Positions 1 through 11,025 of a stretch of 64,000 nt of DNA are shown here, one piece after another. Position numbers and translations under genes: made by a program. Position 1 is the first letter of the stretch, and each line of letters begins with the position of its first letter. The notes under the pieces are model-generated. The model was not told the DNA's origin and made no database searches. It worked only from the letters and a program-made list of their open reading frames with translations. Source of the DNA: Rhynchopus sp. YZ270_cl-10 (taxonomy: Eukaryota > Euglenozoa > Diplonemea > Diplonemida > Diplonemidae); the NCBI GenBank assembly GCA_964035575.1, contig OZ037864.1, positions 62,001 through 126,000 of the forward strand, read 5' to 3'.

Positions 1-206
1 GAGCACCGAAGTGGAACCATTTTATAATCCTCTGTGTTTTCTTTCCTGTTTTTTTTTGTTTTTTTTTGTTTTTGCAGCGTCAAAATGGGGTACCGCTTGG
101 TCATATTTTGGCCAAACGCGTGTTTATTTAAAAAATTGTTATTCCTTTATGGTCTTTCGTTCCTTGGTAATGCATTACCTTTAAAAAAAAAGAAAGAAAA
201 ACTCAA

Positions 207-232
207 AAGATGAATGTGCCTGGTGCACATAC
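207..232 (+). repeat. H2 stem-loop
   Basis: AGATGAATGTGCCTGGTGCACAT: the arms TGTGC and GCACA pair around CTGGT. Confidence 0.5.
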
Positions 233-592
233 AGCTAAAAAACACACAGCTTGTAAAAAATGATACGCCTTTGTGCTTGATCACCATCTTCTAATGCGAG
301 GCCTTAGCAGGGTGACTGACTCCACCTTGTTACTTTTGCTCGCATGGCACCACACAGTGTCTATGGTATACCAAACACAAGACACCGTTCATCTTGGGTG
401 ATAAATAACGATAATTTATGGGTTTGGGTGTTAGGTTTCGGGGTTTGAAAAAATATTTTTGTTTGTTTTTTGAAAATGCTTTGTGCTCTGTTTAATATTC
501 CGCAAACCCGTTTGTTTTATTGGGGCCGGAGGGAGGGGGGAAACAGAACAAAAATTCGTTGGGATTCCTCGTAGATAAAGAAAGAAAAAGTG

Positions 593-622
593 AAATGTGT
601 ACCTCTGGTTCACACACATCTT
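593..622 (+). repeat. H2 stem-loop
   Basis: AAATGTGTACCTCTGGTTCA followed by CACACATCTT; ATGTGT pairs with ACACAT and the loop keeps ACCTCT. Confidence 0.55.
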
Positions 623-636
623 TAAAAGACAACAGA

Positions 637-756
637 TGGGGTGTTCCGGGGTATGGAAATTTTGGCAGTCTTCATTTCAATTCACAACTCTTCACAAAAA
701 AGTGTGTGTGAAAAGTTGTGAAGATTGCCAAAATTCCATACCCCGGGAACACCCCA
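637..756. mobile_element. 120 bp foldback element with 5-bp TSD
   Basis: Terminal repeats TGGGGTGTTCCGGGGTATGG and CCATACCCCGGGAACACCCC(A) extend into AATTTTGGCARTCTTCA on both sides. Flanked by ACAGA at 632-636 and 757-761. The interior holds TTCACAACTYTTCACA, shared with the larger element at 15044-15534. It has no coding capacity. Confidence 0.85.
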
Positions 757-1110
757 ACAGAAAAAGGAAAAAAAAAGACAAAACGACTGAAACCCAATCC
801 ATGTGAGGAAAGTTTTCTCTTTCAATAAAAAATGGGGGGAAATATGATCATTTTTTTTCTGTGTTTGTTCGTAGGAAAGTCGTGCATGATAAAAAAGAAA
901 AAAAGGGAATGAGGGAATTGAAATGAAGCTTTTTTTTTAAAGGTGCAAAACAAAGAACGTCCCTGTTGAACGCTGTTATCGAACCTAGACGAGAGGAAAA
1001 AAAATGAGGAAGAAAAAAATGGAAAAAATAGAAAACTTAAAACGAAGACCCTCGTAAGGGACATATCGTGTCTTTAAAATGAAGGGGGTATTAAAGTATG
1101 AGAGGTTGTT

Positions 1111-1148
1111 TGTAAGAATGAATAAGCCTCGCAGCTTAGTCATCATTT
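1111..1148 (+). repeat. H1 stem-loop
   Basis: GAATAAGCCTCGCAGCTTAGTCATCATTT: TAAGC pairs with GCTTA. Confidence 0.55.
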
Positions 1149-2225
1149 AAAAAAAAAAAACTCAGTGTGTGTTGTCTGGTATGGTAGGTGGAACCAAAAC
1201 AAGGAGAATTTTTTTTTCTTCAAAAATAAGCAAAATAGAATGAAAAATCACTTATTTTGCGGGCAAAAAAATAAAATAAAAATGGAAGTCCATCAATAGG
1301 ACTATTATGAGGGTGAGGGGAACAAAAATACGGAAACAAAAAAACTACACAAAACACACACATCTGCCATGCGTTGAAAAATCACATCAATTTAGACCCC
1401 TTTTTGTGGCAAAGAGTGGTATTCCATACAATAGGGTGATGGGTAAATACCCCTTTGAATCCAAATAATTACACTCCAAAAAAAAATATATAGGCACGCT
1501 GTATACCCTCAGGTCTCAGGGGTTTTGCACAAAACACGAACCTTATTTGAAATTTCTTTTTTGATTTTTTATAATTATTTTTGATGTGCTTTGTGAAAAT
1601 TTGATGACAGTGTATGTGAGTGCATCTTGGCACTATAGTGTAAAAAATTGACTTGAAATACAAAGCCCTCTTGTGACAGTGTACCTTCAAAAAAAAATAG
1701 GGTAAAAGAAAGGAATTGCGGCCGGGCTCTGGCAAAGGGGGCTATTACAGGGAAAGCACATCCCTACTTTTGAGGGGGGGAAAAATACGTTGAACAAATA
1801 TTACTAAAAGAGAATAAAAAGTCCTCCACAGGACTTACGCATCTGATAGAAAAAAGAGAGAGAGAAAGACTAAGAGGAAAGGGGGGAAGGGGATGGAAAA
1901 GGAAATGAACACTTTTTTGTTTGTATTTTTTAAAAAACCCTTTTCCCTAAAATTTGACACAAAGGAATGAGTTATACTTTCATATCAAAGAAGAGAGAAA
2001 AAGGGGATCAAACAAAAGTGTCTCACGTGAGCACCACGTCATTTTTTTTTATCCGAATCCAGTTTGGAACTGTCTATATTATTCCCGATGCGAGCAACCG
2101 GCCAAAAAAAAAAGAAAAAAAACAGAAGTCTTAAAAAAAAACAAAAAAGAAATCCTTGAAAGGTGCGGAAGGTAAAGAGGACGGAGGAGTGAGGGGAAAT
2201 TCATGCAAATTCTGTTGCACTAAAG

Positions 2226-2244
2226 AGAGAGAGAGAGAGAGAGA
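2226..2244 (+). repeat. (GA)n microsatellite
   Basis: About ten GA units. Confidence 0.9.
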
Positions 2245-2440
2245 CATCTACCCGACAAAAGAAAAGGGATGAAGGGAAAAAAAAGATTACTTTTTTAAAA
2301 AATTCGTTTCTGAGAGAGTGTTTTATACCTTGTTTTTGTTCAGAAAAGTCGACTGTTGTTGAACAACGTTTTCTCGTTGTTCTTAAGGGGGGGGATATAC
2401 CGCAGATATTTGGCTAATTTCACAGAAAACAAAGAAAGTT

Positions 2441-2484
2441 TATAAGATGAACCTAAGCCTCTTGATGCATAGTAGACTCACCTA
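2441..2484 (+). repeat. H1 stem-loop
   Basis: TATAAGATGAACCTAAGCC with right arm GACTCACCT; the stem tip is extended. Confidence 0.55.
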
Positions 2485-3607
2485 AACCAAACACAACATT
2501 TAGCGCAATTTTACATTTGACGGTAATTTTATTTTATTTTTATGATCACCTAGCTAGTAGGCGGATTGAACGCTATTGACACTGTGTGTCTACAACGTTT
2601 TTCCCTGTTGCCGCGTACTGCGGTTTTTCTTGTTGATCTACGCAGTGTGGTTCCATATGGAAGGTGTTTTAGAAGACTTGAAACGCAGTGTAAAAAGCTG
2701 CGTTGTGCAAAAAAGAAAGAAACAAAGACACAACAAAAAATATCTGGTGTACAAAAGGTTGACACAAAAAGGCGTCACCTTCACCAAGTTAACTTGAACA
2801 GATGAATGGATCTCACGGTGTTGGCGGGAGGGGGGAGGCCTCATACGTGATTGCATCTCTCAAAATATAAAAAAGAGGAAAATAAGAAAACATCAACGTG
2901 GAGATCACACAAGACGGCGACTACACATTATCAAAAAAAAACAAAAAAAAATCAATAAGGCGTCGCGAGGACCTTTTGTTTGAAAAACAAACATTTAACG
3001 TTTTTTCGCACACCCAGAGGAGTGTACTGCACATAAGACTGTTTTTTTTTGTTGGACCTATTTTTCAAGAAGGGGGTTTTTTTTGTACTCTGAGCAACTG
3101 TTTAGATGTACAGGGCGATATCACCTGCGTACGTCGATCCCGTGGATACGCCATCCCCTATCTCTGGTGAACAGTGCTCATAACTACCAAACAACACAAA
3201 AAAAGAGTAAAAAAAATACGGAAACGGAAACGTTTGTAATTTTTTTGAAAATAAAATTTCGAAGGGAAGTGGGAGGGAAACCCCTCGAACAAAATAACAC
3301 CCAGCTAATATGCACAAATTGGCGAGCACAAAAAGAAAGACATTTCTTTTTTTTTGCAGAAAAATTGGAAATGAGGTGTGAGGAGGGCATGTTCTGCGCG
3401 CAAAAAAAAAAAAAAGAAATATTTTTTTTTCCCCTGGCGTCAAGTCTGACCTCCCTTTATGCCAATACGATGCGTTGAACAACACTGATTAAATCAGGTT
3501 TTATATTTTTTTTCCTGTTTCCACAAAAGAAAGAAAAAAAAATACTGCTGGCAAGAAGTGCTAGCTGAACTTGTTTAAATTGTTGAAACTAAAGAAAGAA
3601 AATTGTC

Positions 3608-3643
3608 CAAGATGAACCAAAGCCTCACCGTGCTTAGCCACCT
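3608..3643 (+). repeat. H1 stem-loop
   Basis: CAAGATGAACCAAAGCCTCA with right arm TGCTTAGCCACCTT. Confidence 0.6.
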
Positions 3644-4143
3644 TCCTATTTTGGGGGGAAAACATACAAATAACGGAAACTTATTTGTATGAAATTTAAA
3701 AAGGAACAAAAAAAAAAGTCACTTGCTTTGTGTTTTCCCCCCACCCTCGAAAGAATGAGAGGTGGAGGGGGTTATGGGGGTTTTGAGAATTTTTAGAAAA
3801 ATTGTGCTGTTTTTTTTGTTAGATTTGTGCCTTTTTCGGGGGGAGTGAGGGGGTTTTTTTTGGAGTGCACAAAACAAAGTGAAATTGATAGTGCAAACAC
3901 CTCTGGGGCGCATTGTCACTAAAAAAAGGGGTATTACTTCAAAGTAAAGAGGCCTGCAACAGCCAACGGGGAGTGTGTGGGGGTTGATCGGTGGGGGAAG
4001 TACGGGGGGCGGCTACTCACAACGACAAGAAACAGTGAATAGAGCCAAATAAGAAGAAGAAGAAAAAGTCTTTTTTTTGCTAGATGAAACCTGAGCCTCA
4101 AATAAGGGGAATGGGATTTGTTCATGGAGAGCAAGGGTGGGCT

Positions 4144-4282
4144 AATGGTGGCAGTATTGTGATGGGAAGCCCATTGGAATACGCAAAATACATCAAAATA
4201 CATCACAATACACGTGTATTGTAATGTATTTTGATGTATTTTGCGTATTCCAATGGGCTCCCATCACAATACTGCCACCCCT
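4144..4282. mobile_element. 139 bp near-perfect palindromic element, 10-bp direct repeats
   Basis: Arms of about 66 bp (GGTGGCAGTATTGTGATGGG inward) are almost perfect reverse complements and meet at ACACGTGTATTG. Direct repeats AGGGTGGGCT lie at 4134-4143 and 4283-4292. A 9-10 bp target duplication would suit a Mutator-like foldback element. It has no coding capacity. Confidence 0.8.
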
Positions 4283-5013
4283 AGGGTGGGCTGGGGTGGG
4301 AGAGGGGAAAAAATTTCTTTTTTTTTGTGAAATGCCTTTTTCTGAGAGAGGGTAAATAATGTATAGGAGCAGTGGGGGATGCAACAAAAAAAAGAGGCTT
4401 CCCAAATTGTATAGATTTTTTGACCTTTTTTTTTGATAGAAAAAAGATACCTTTTTTCTTTGCAACAAAAATATATCATTACGTACAAAATGAATGTTTC
4501 GTAACACGGGTTCTTCTAGTTGCCAGTCCCTTGAGGGACCCGTTACCATTAAAAAAAAAAAACACCCACACAATTTTATTTTATTTTTATCCCTTGACAG
4601 GATCGATTGCATCCGACGTCTTTTGTGGGTTGTTTCGTACAACTCAGTATTAATATTTTTTTTTTATGTTTTATGTTTCGACAATCACCTATCCGAGGAT
4701 GGGTCTGTACGTTTGCCTTTTTTATATTTTTTTTTTTATAAACTTCTTCGTCTGCATTAATTGCTGATGCAAAGGGCTTTTTTCGAAAAGCCTTTTTTTT
4801 GTAAACCTGATCTTTTGAAGAAAAGGGTTCACGGTCAATGGCATATCTTCACTAAGCCACTCTTTCGATGGCGAGAGCGAAGACGACCATGAGACTCGGA
4901 TATACGGCTGTGTGGCAAAAAATAGAAAGAAAATCTTTGAAATGATGAATATGACTCGTGCACAAACACCGACAAAAAAAGCTGTTTTTTTTTTTAGATC
5001 GCACAGAAAAAAA

Positions 5014-5050
5014 TGTTGATAGTGCAAACGCCTCTGGGACGCAGGCACTG
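5014..5050 (+). repeat. H3 repeat
   Basis: GTTGATAGTGCAAACGCCTC then TGGGACGCAGGCACTG. GTGC pairs with GCAC and CCT with AGG. Confidence 0.6.
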
Positions 5051-5066
5051 AAAAAAAAAACTTTAT

Positions 5067-5105
5067 CAAGATGAATCTAAGCCTCACAGTGGTGCTTAGT
5101 CCCCC
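5067..5105 (+). repeat. H1 stem-loop directly after an H3 repeat
   Basis: CAAGATGAATCTAAGCCTCA with GGTGCTTAG. Only 17 bp separate it from the H3 repeat. Confidence 0.6.
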
Positions 5106-5440
5106 TACAAAAAAAATAGTAACTCTGATAGGTAAGTAAAAGGGAAAAAAGGGTTTTGTCGTTGATTGCACAATTAGGGGTGATTGGCGACCGTATCCGA
5201 CCGTATCTGAGGAACTATTTCTCCTTTAAGCTACGCTTGTAGGTATAAAAACAAAACAAATGACGCAGGGCATTTTAGCAGGGCATGTTTTTTTCCTTCT
5301 TTTTGATGAAAGTTGATTAGAACGGAAAGGTGTGGTTTGTCACCATCGGCGCAAATTCTCCCCACAATCCATTGTTTCTTAAATGGGTAGTATTAGTATA
5401 GGCTGCACTTCGTATGCAACACTGTTTTTTTTTTTTTTTT

Positions 5441-5490
5441 GAAAACTTGGCTGTATTAGTGTAGCCACCCTAGAGTGTGCTCCACTATAC
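5441..5490 (+). repeat. H5 repeat
   Basis: GAAAACTTGGCTGTATTAGT then GTAGCCACCCTAGAG and TCCACTA; TAGTG pairs with CACTA. Confidence 0.7.
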
Positions 5491-5973
5491 TAAACACTTC
5501 TACGTGATCCCAGTTTTTTTATTGTTTATAACTCAAGAGGGCCGCCTCAAGAAAGGCGTTTGGAGTGCCTCATGAGATGCCATGTGAAGCATTTTTATTT
5601 TGAGCAAAAAGGAAAAAAAAAAGGTGGAAAAAAGTGGGAAAACAAAAAAATTGCTCCAATTCGCATAGTTGATGATAAGTTAGCGGTGCTTTTGTTGCTT
5701 GTTTATTTTGTTTGTTTTGAAAAAAATGGGGTGTTTAACCACGTATGTGATCGCAACACACAAAAAAAGAATTTTTTTTTTTGCAGTTTTCAAACGAAAT
5801 AGGCAAGCAAGAACAAAACCCGGAGAAAAACGAAATCGCATTTTATTTCCCTCTAACATTAGCCTCTTCGCTCCATTTGGGGTTTCCTTCATTTTTTTTT
5901 CCCCAGACAAATCGCCCACCAATAATTGATATGTATCTTCTTATGGGGTAGTTTCTTCTGAAAAAAATTAAAG

Positions 5974-6030
5974 TGTTGGAGTAGTGCAGTTGCCTTCGTT
6001 GTGTTGCCACAGTTTTGTGCAAGCTCCACT
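5974..6030 (+). repeat. H5b repeat
   Basis: TTGGAGTAGTGCAGTTGCC, TGTGTTGCCACAG, then GCAAGCTCCACT; GGAG pairs with CTCC. Confidence 0.7.
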
Positions 6031-6104
6031 TTTTCTTCTTGTTCTCGCGTTCTTCTGTTGTATAATAGAGGGAGAGAGTGAGAGAGGGAGAGAGAAAGGT
6101 CATG

Positions 6105-6147
6105 AAAAGATGAAATTGTACCCTCAGATTTAGGTACACACATCTTA
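6105..6147 (+). repeat. H2 stem-loop with a private stem
   Basis: AAGATGAAATTGTACCCTCA ... TTTAGGTACACACATCTT. AAGATG pairs with CATCTT and GTACC with GGTAC. This stem sequence is unlike other copies but is fully paired. Confidence 0.65.
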
Positions 6148-6417
6148 ACAAGAATAAAATAGGGTAAATTTTGAGACCGGTCCCGACAGACCAATCAAAA
6201 AAAAAAAAAAAGGAAAAATCTCAAAAAAAGAGAAAAAAAAAAAATGAGTTCGTCATTTCCGATTAAAAGGGCTCGTTACACAGAGTGTGACTCCCTACGT
6301 TCGGATGAGTTAATCTCGATGGTACTCCTTTCTTTTAATCTTCTCTCGTATCGAAGCAAAGGATCGAGAGAGGGACCGAGAGTGGAGCTACAACATAAAA
6401 AACAAAACATAAAATAT

Positions 6418-6462
6418 TTCATATACTTTCTATGCTACTGAACAAAAGGTATAACAGGGTGT
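6418..6462 (+). repeat. H6 repeat
   Basis: TTCATATACTTTCTATGCTA then CTGAACAAAAGGTATAACAG; TATAC pairs with GTATA. Confidence 0.55.
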
Positions 6463-6590
6463 ACTAAATGTACCCCAAAACTTTTCATAAAGAAGAAAAA
6501 GAGCGATACTTGCAAAAGGACTTACCAGAACACCAGAGGTGTTCTGGTGAGTCGGGACACTGCAGGCACTGAAAATAACGAAAAGTTTGG

Positions 6591-6634
6591 CAAGATGAAC
6601 CTAAGCCTCTGTGGACCATTGGAGTAGTCATCTT
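6591..6634 (+). repeat. H1 stem-loop with extended tip
   Basis: CAAGATGAACCTAAGCCTCT with GTAGTCATCTTG. CAAGATGA pairs with TCATCTTG perfectly. Confidence 0.65.
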
Positions 6635-8060
6635 GAAAACAAGGATTGGGCAGGGGAAGTAATACTTTGACGCAAAAACAACAGGAAGACGTACAGTGGT
6701 TCACAGCAAATCTCCAATAAACGTTGTTAAGATGCCTGTATTAACCCACCTTGTAAAACAAAACCAGGAAAAAAAATAAAGAGAAGGAGTTTTTTTAGGA
6801 GAAGAAACCTGGCTTGAGAAAACAAAACAAAGAAAAAAAAAAAAGGCCAGTGAGATGAACCTAAGCCTCTCACCGTTCCACAATAAAAAAGGACCTGACT
6901 TCACAGATTCTTTTTAGAGCAGATTTTTTGCTTTTTTTTTCTTGAGGGACAAAAATTTAACACAAAAAAAGCTGATAACGTCATTCCACAGAAGGTGTAT
7001 GACGAAACATAGCATACTCTGATATATAACACGAAGCTACTCAAAGTTAGACTGCCAAAGACAGCCGCCTTGGAAGATGAATAAACACATCTTGCACAGC
7101 GACTCGTTTTGACAGTTTTGTTGCTTTTTTCTTCTTTTTCTTGTTCACACTTTGATATCGCGCTGGATTCTGTCTTTTCCTTAAAACCAGAAAAGACAGA
7201 GGGAGGAGAGGGCGGTTTAGGAGGAATCAAAATCGGTTTTTTCACCTTCCATAAGAAAAATATTATGAAAGATGAAACAAAAAAAAAAAATAGGTAAGGT
7301 TCTTAAAGAACCTCTGGCACGGCCACCTTCGCGATTTTTTTTTTTTTTTTGAATTCAATGTCTGAAATGCCTTATTCGGCAAAACATTAGATAAAAATTG
7401 AAACACGGTACACGGTACACTTTAAAAAGGGGTGAGGTAGGTACATATCCTAGGTATTTCTGTTTGAAAACAAAGTGTTCGTTTTTTCTTATTATTTTCA
7501 GGCTAAAAAAAGGGTGAACAATTTTGACGCTAAACCCTGCTCAAACCATCCAATTGTTTTTTGAAAAGAAAATAACATGAAACGTATTTGCTGGTTTTCA
7601 AAAAAAGGTATGCTTGTGTCTCCCTTTCTTTGATCGTTCTTTGTTTTGCATTGATGCATCCACACGGGGGGGAGGTTGATTGCCCGCGGAGGTACAGCTG
7701 TCAAACAAACTTTTGTAGAACAAATAACACTACTATTTTCGTTCTCCTTCGAATAAGCACAAAAAGTCGTCCTACGTATCTCTATTGTAGTGATGTCTTG
7801 AAGTGGTGTGTGTGGTACAACTATGGTCCATTTTTAAAATCACCATTTCCCCCGCTTCATTGATTTGGGCACAATTAAGGTTTTGTAAGAGGAACCTCAC
7901 TCCCACCAACTCAACAAAGGCAACTGAATGTACCTCACATTCACATTCACATTAACTTAACAATGATTCAAAAAAAAAAGCAGGCAAAACGATTCATATA
8001 CTTTCCAAGCAAAGAAGAGAGAGCGCAAAATAAGAGAGAAAATGCTTTGAAACACAAAGT

Positions 8061-8171
8061 CCTTTTTGTGTGAGCATACGTTGCCTTCATGGCGCGTAGC
8101 TGACTGAGTACAAATCCTTTTTGTGTGAGCATACGTTTGCCTTCATGGCACGTAGTTGACTGAGTACAAAT
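8061..8171 (+). repeat. Two-copy tandem repeat, period about 55 bp
   Basis: CCTTTTTGTGTGAGCATACG and GCCTTCATGGC.CGTAG are duplicated in tandem, each ending CTGAGTACAAATCC. Confidence 0.85.
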
Positions 8172-8280
8172 CCCTGTGACAGTGTACCAAAAAAAAATCA
8201 AAAAAACCCCACCCTGATGATGTTCTTCCACTCTGGGGACCAAAAAAAAGGCCCAAAAGGCCCAAAGAAAAAGAAAAGTT

Positions 8281-8322
8281 TATAAGATGACCCTAAGCCT
8301 CTCTGTGATTAGCCACCTTATA
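8281..8322 (+). repeat. H1 stem-loop
   Basis: TATAAGATGACCCTAAGCCT with TTAGCCACCTTATA; the arms extend to TATAAG/CTTATA. Confidence 0.65.
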
Positions 8323-8350
8323 TAAAAAAATGTTTATTTTTTTTTTTGAA

Positions 8351-8393
8351 AATTGTTGGAATAGTGCAGTTGCCACTTGTGCAAGCTCCACTG
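8351..8393 (+). repeat. H5b repeat, shortened
   Basis: TTGGAATAGTGCAGTTGCCA then CTTGTGCAAGCTCCACT, lacking the GTGTTGCCAC middle. Confidence 0.65.
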
Positions 8394-8942
8394 TTTTTTG
8401 TGCTCGCAATATTATTTTTTTTTTTTAAACGTCAGTATGATGTTTGCTTCGCCATCTTTTAACAACCAAAAAAAGCGTAGTCTCGGTAAAAACAATACAC
8501 CAAAATGTGTTTTGGGGCGGGAGGTATTTTTTTTTTTCAGGCATTCACAAAAAAAAAAAGAAAGGGAGGGGGTTTTTTGAAAGGGCTTTCATGAAGTTTT
8601 TGGAGGGGAAGGGGAAAAGGGAAGAAAAAAATCGCAGTTAAAAATCAATTTTAAGTGTCCAATAATCTTGACAGGTTCTGGACACATTTTTTGTGCAGCA
8701 TTTTTTTAATTGAGAGTTATTTTTTTTGCAGACACGGAAATATGTACACCCCTTTAGGGGAGAAAAACAGGCTGAGAAAAGAGACAAAAACTTTTGAAAG
8801 TTTTGTATTTGAAAGAAAGACCCTGCTCCCTCTGCAACAGGGTTACCATCTCCGCGTGGTATTTGGTCATACAGAAAGAAAGCGTTACGTCGAGAAAAAA
8901 GGGGGGCTTTTTTACAGAATTGCCCAAGAATGAAAGAAAAAT

Positions 8943-8981
8943 TTGACTTGAAATACAAAGCCCTCTCGTGACAGTGTACCT
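8943..8981 (+). repeat. Dispersed repeat shared with 1649-1687
   Basis: TTGACTTGAAATACAAAGCC then CTCTCGTGACAGTGTACCT; one base differs from the copy at 1649. Confidence 0.8.
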
Positions 8982-8990
8982 GTAAGAATT

Positions 8991-9037
8991 GTTTCATATA
9001 CTAACTATTCTACTGAATAGATGGTATAATAGGGTGC
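8991..9037 (+). repeat. H6 repeat
   Basis: TTTCATATACTAACTATTCT then ACTGAATAGATGGTATAATA; TATTC/GAATA and TATAC/GTATA pair. Nearly identical to 17069-17113. Confidence 0.75.
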
Positions 9038-9486
9038 ACTGTAAGAAGAAAAAAAAACGATCTTCCTTTTTTCTCAAATTGGTTTTTTTGGTGTCGCCAT
9101 TTCAGACAGTCTTCACTGTCCAGAAAACACCCAAGATTATTCCCCCTTTTTTTTGATTATCTGTTGGGGTGTAGCTGCCATGGCAGTCTGCAAAACTAAA
9201 ATAAAGTTCACACAAAAAAGGAAGATAGATAAAAACCCCACAGGAGTGAGTTGGATGATGGGGGGGGTGGGGACACTGTGAAATACTGTGCATGGGATAT
9301 GTGAGGGAGTGAAAAATGTGAGAGATCAATTTTCATATACTTTCCATTCTAAGAGAAAGCAATGAAAAAAGCACACAAAAAGGACGTCCAAGAAATGACA
9401 CATCCCGCGTGAAAAAATGTGAGAAGAAAAAAATAATAAAAAAAAAGAAGGGGAAAAACAGCCCCCAAAAGGCAATCTCTCTTGTA

Positions 9487-9576
9487 CAGTGGTTAAAGAA
9501 AGTTCCGCCTAAAGTAATTTCCGCCATCGATTTCAATTCCGCCATTAGTTTAGGCGTAAACTTTCTTTAACCACTG
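9487..9576. mobile_element. 90 bp Tc1/mariner-type MITE
   Basis: Arms CAGTGGTTAAAGAAAGTT / AACTTTCTTTAACCACTG flanked by TA on both sides (9485-9486, 9577-9578). CAGT ends with TA duplication are typical of Tc1/mariner. Both arms continue into CCGCCTAAA-like sequence. Confidence 0.85.
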
Positions 9577-10306
9577 TATGAATAATAGTATCGCTGTGGT
9601 AGGAAGTCTCAGAGTGAGAACTGAGTACAAATGATTTTCTTTTTCTTTTTTGCACTTTTTGTTGAGTCGGCAATCGCCCTGAGAGCCCGCTTAGGGTTAA
9701 TAGGGTTTGTACTCTGTTACGAAGCCTTTTGTACTACAAAAGGTATTAGATTCATACACTTTCAATTCACAGAATTGAAAGTATTTGAGAGGGTCAACAT
9801 ATGCACCACATGTACAACGAAAGGTATTTTTGTTTTGTTTTGTATTTACGGTCGCTTCCTGGATTGAGGAGCAGTTGGTTGGGTATAAAAGAAAGGTACG
9901 AAGGGTTCTTGTGAGATGAACCCGGGCCTGCTGAAGTCTCTAAAAATAAATGAAAAGCCATACAAAGAAATACTTCTGGAAGCAAAAAAAAAAGAAAAGC
10001 AAAAAGAAACACACTGAGAATATATTGATCCTCCTTTTGAGAAGAAATTTCTGTCAATATAAATGATAGGAAAACACAAATATGGTATTCGAAAAACCAA
10101 AACGAAAAAATATAATAGTATGCAAAAGGTAGTTAAGAAAAGGTGCGAAGTTAGTGGCGTGTGGAAGGTAATTTTTTTTTTTTAAAGATACGGCTACCTA
10201 GCGAGCAGGCGGGTTCAACGTTGTTGACACGGTGTGCCTACGACGCCTTCCCTGTTGCTGCCACGGTGTTGTTTTTTGTTTTTTGTTTTATTTTATTTTG
10301 ATAAAA

Positions 10307-10363
10307 TTGTTGGAGTAGTGTAGTTGCCTCGGTTGTGTTGCCACAGTTGTGCAATCTCCACTG
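10307..10363 (+). repeat. H5b repeat
   Basis: TTGTTGGAGTAGTGTAGTTG, GTTGTGTTGCCACAG and CAATCTCCACTGT; closest to 14397-14452. Confidence 0.75.
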
Positions 10364-10395
10364 TCATTGTTGTCAAAGAAAAGAAAAGAAAAGAG

Positions 10396-10449
10396 AAGTT
10401 GAAAGTGCACCAACGCCTCACCGTTCAATCGATGGGCGCAGGCACTGAA
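10396..10449 (+). repeat. H3 repeat
   Basis: GTTGAAAGTGCACCAACGCC then TCACCGTTCAATCGATGGGC and GCAGGCACTG, with an enlarged loop. Confidence 0.6.
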
Positions 10450-10757
10450 AGCAAATGTTTTGTTCAAGCATGTCCTTAAATCGGGGATCAGGGATTTTCT
10501 GATTTTCAAATCGCAAAATTTTCTTATAGAAAAAAAAAATTTCGCGCTGCGCGCGAAAATTTTTCGCGCACAACTGGAGAAGATATTTTTTTGCTGTTGT
10601 AGGGCCGCAGTGCGGATGATCATATTTTTCTCTTCCCCCACCCCAGTGTCTTATCCAGGAATCCAGATTTCAAGGGGGTCAGCTTGTTTTGTTGCCCAAT
10701 ATAATTTCCAGCACTGCTGACCAGGGAAGACATTGAGAACATAGGGAACTGTATATA

Positions 10758-10892
10758 AAATGGCGCCGCAGGCGAAAAAAATTTAGGGCAGGGTGTAAAA
10801 ATCTAGCTTTTTACAGGACAGAGTCACTCAACGAACCCTTTTTTGCGGAGCAAAAAAGGAAAAATGGCGCCGCAGGCAAAAAAAAATTAGGG
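10758..10892 (+). repeat. Paired GGCGCCGCAGGC motifs
   Basis: AAAATGGCGCCGCAGGCGAA and AAAATGGCGCCGCAGGCAAA, each followed by an A run and TTAGGG, lie 103 bp apart. A third copy lies inside the hAT-like element at 43961. Confidence 0.7.
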
Positions 10893-11025
10893 TACAGCCT
10901 GGGATTTCATGGTGCGGTCAGCAACCCAGTTTCCCAGAGAACTCCCGTGGTTCAACCACGTTTCTACCATTAACTCTTTTGACCCCCCCCGGGCGCCCCC
11001 ATTTCAAAAAGACACTGCCCCATAT

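Larger units (their letters stand above)
1..10430. other. Gene-free, repeat-rich region
   Basis: No frame here has the composition or domain content of the genes on the right. Sequence is dominated by A and T runs, purine tracts, stem-loop repeats and small inverted-repeat transposons listed separately. Confidence 0.65.

Noticed and set aside
7900-8200. CRISPR-like array
   Set aside because: Only two adjacent copies of a ~55 bp unit with no spacers; a simple tandem duplication in a eukaryotic setting.
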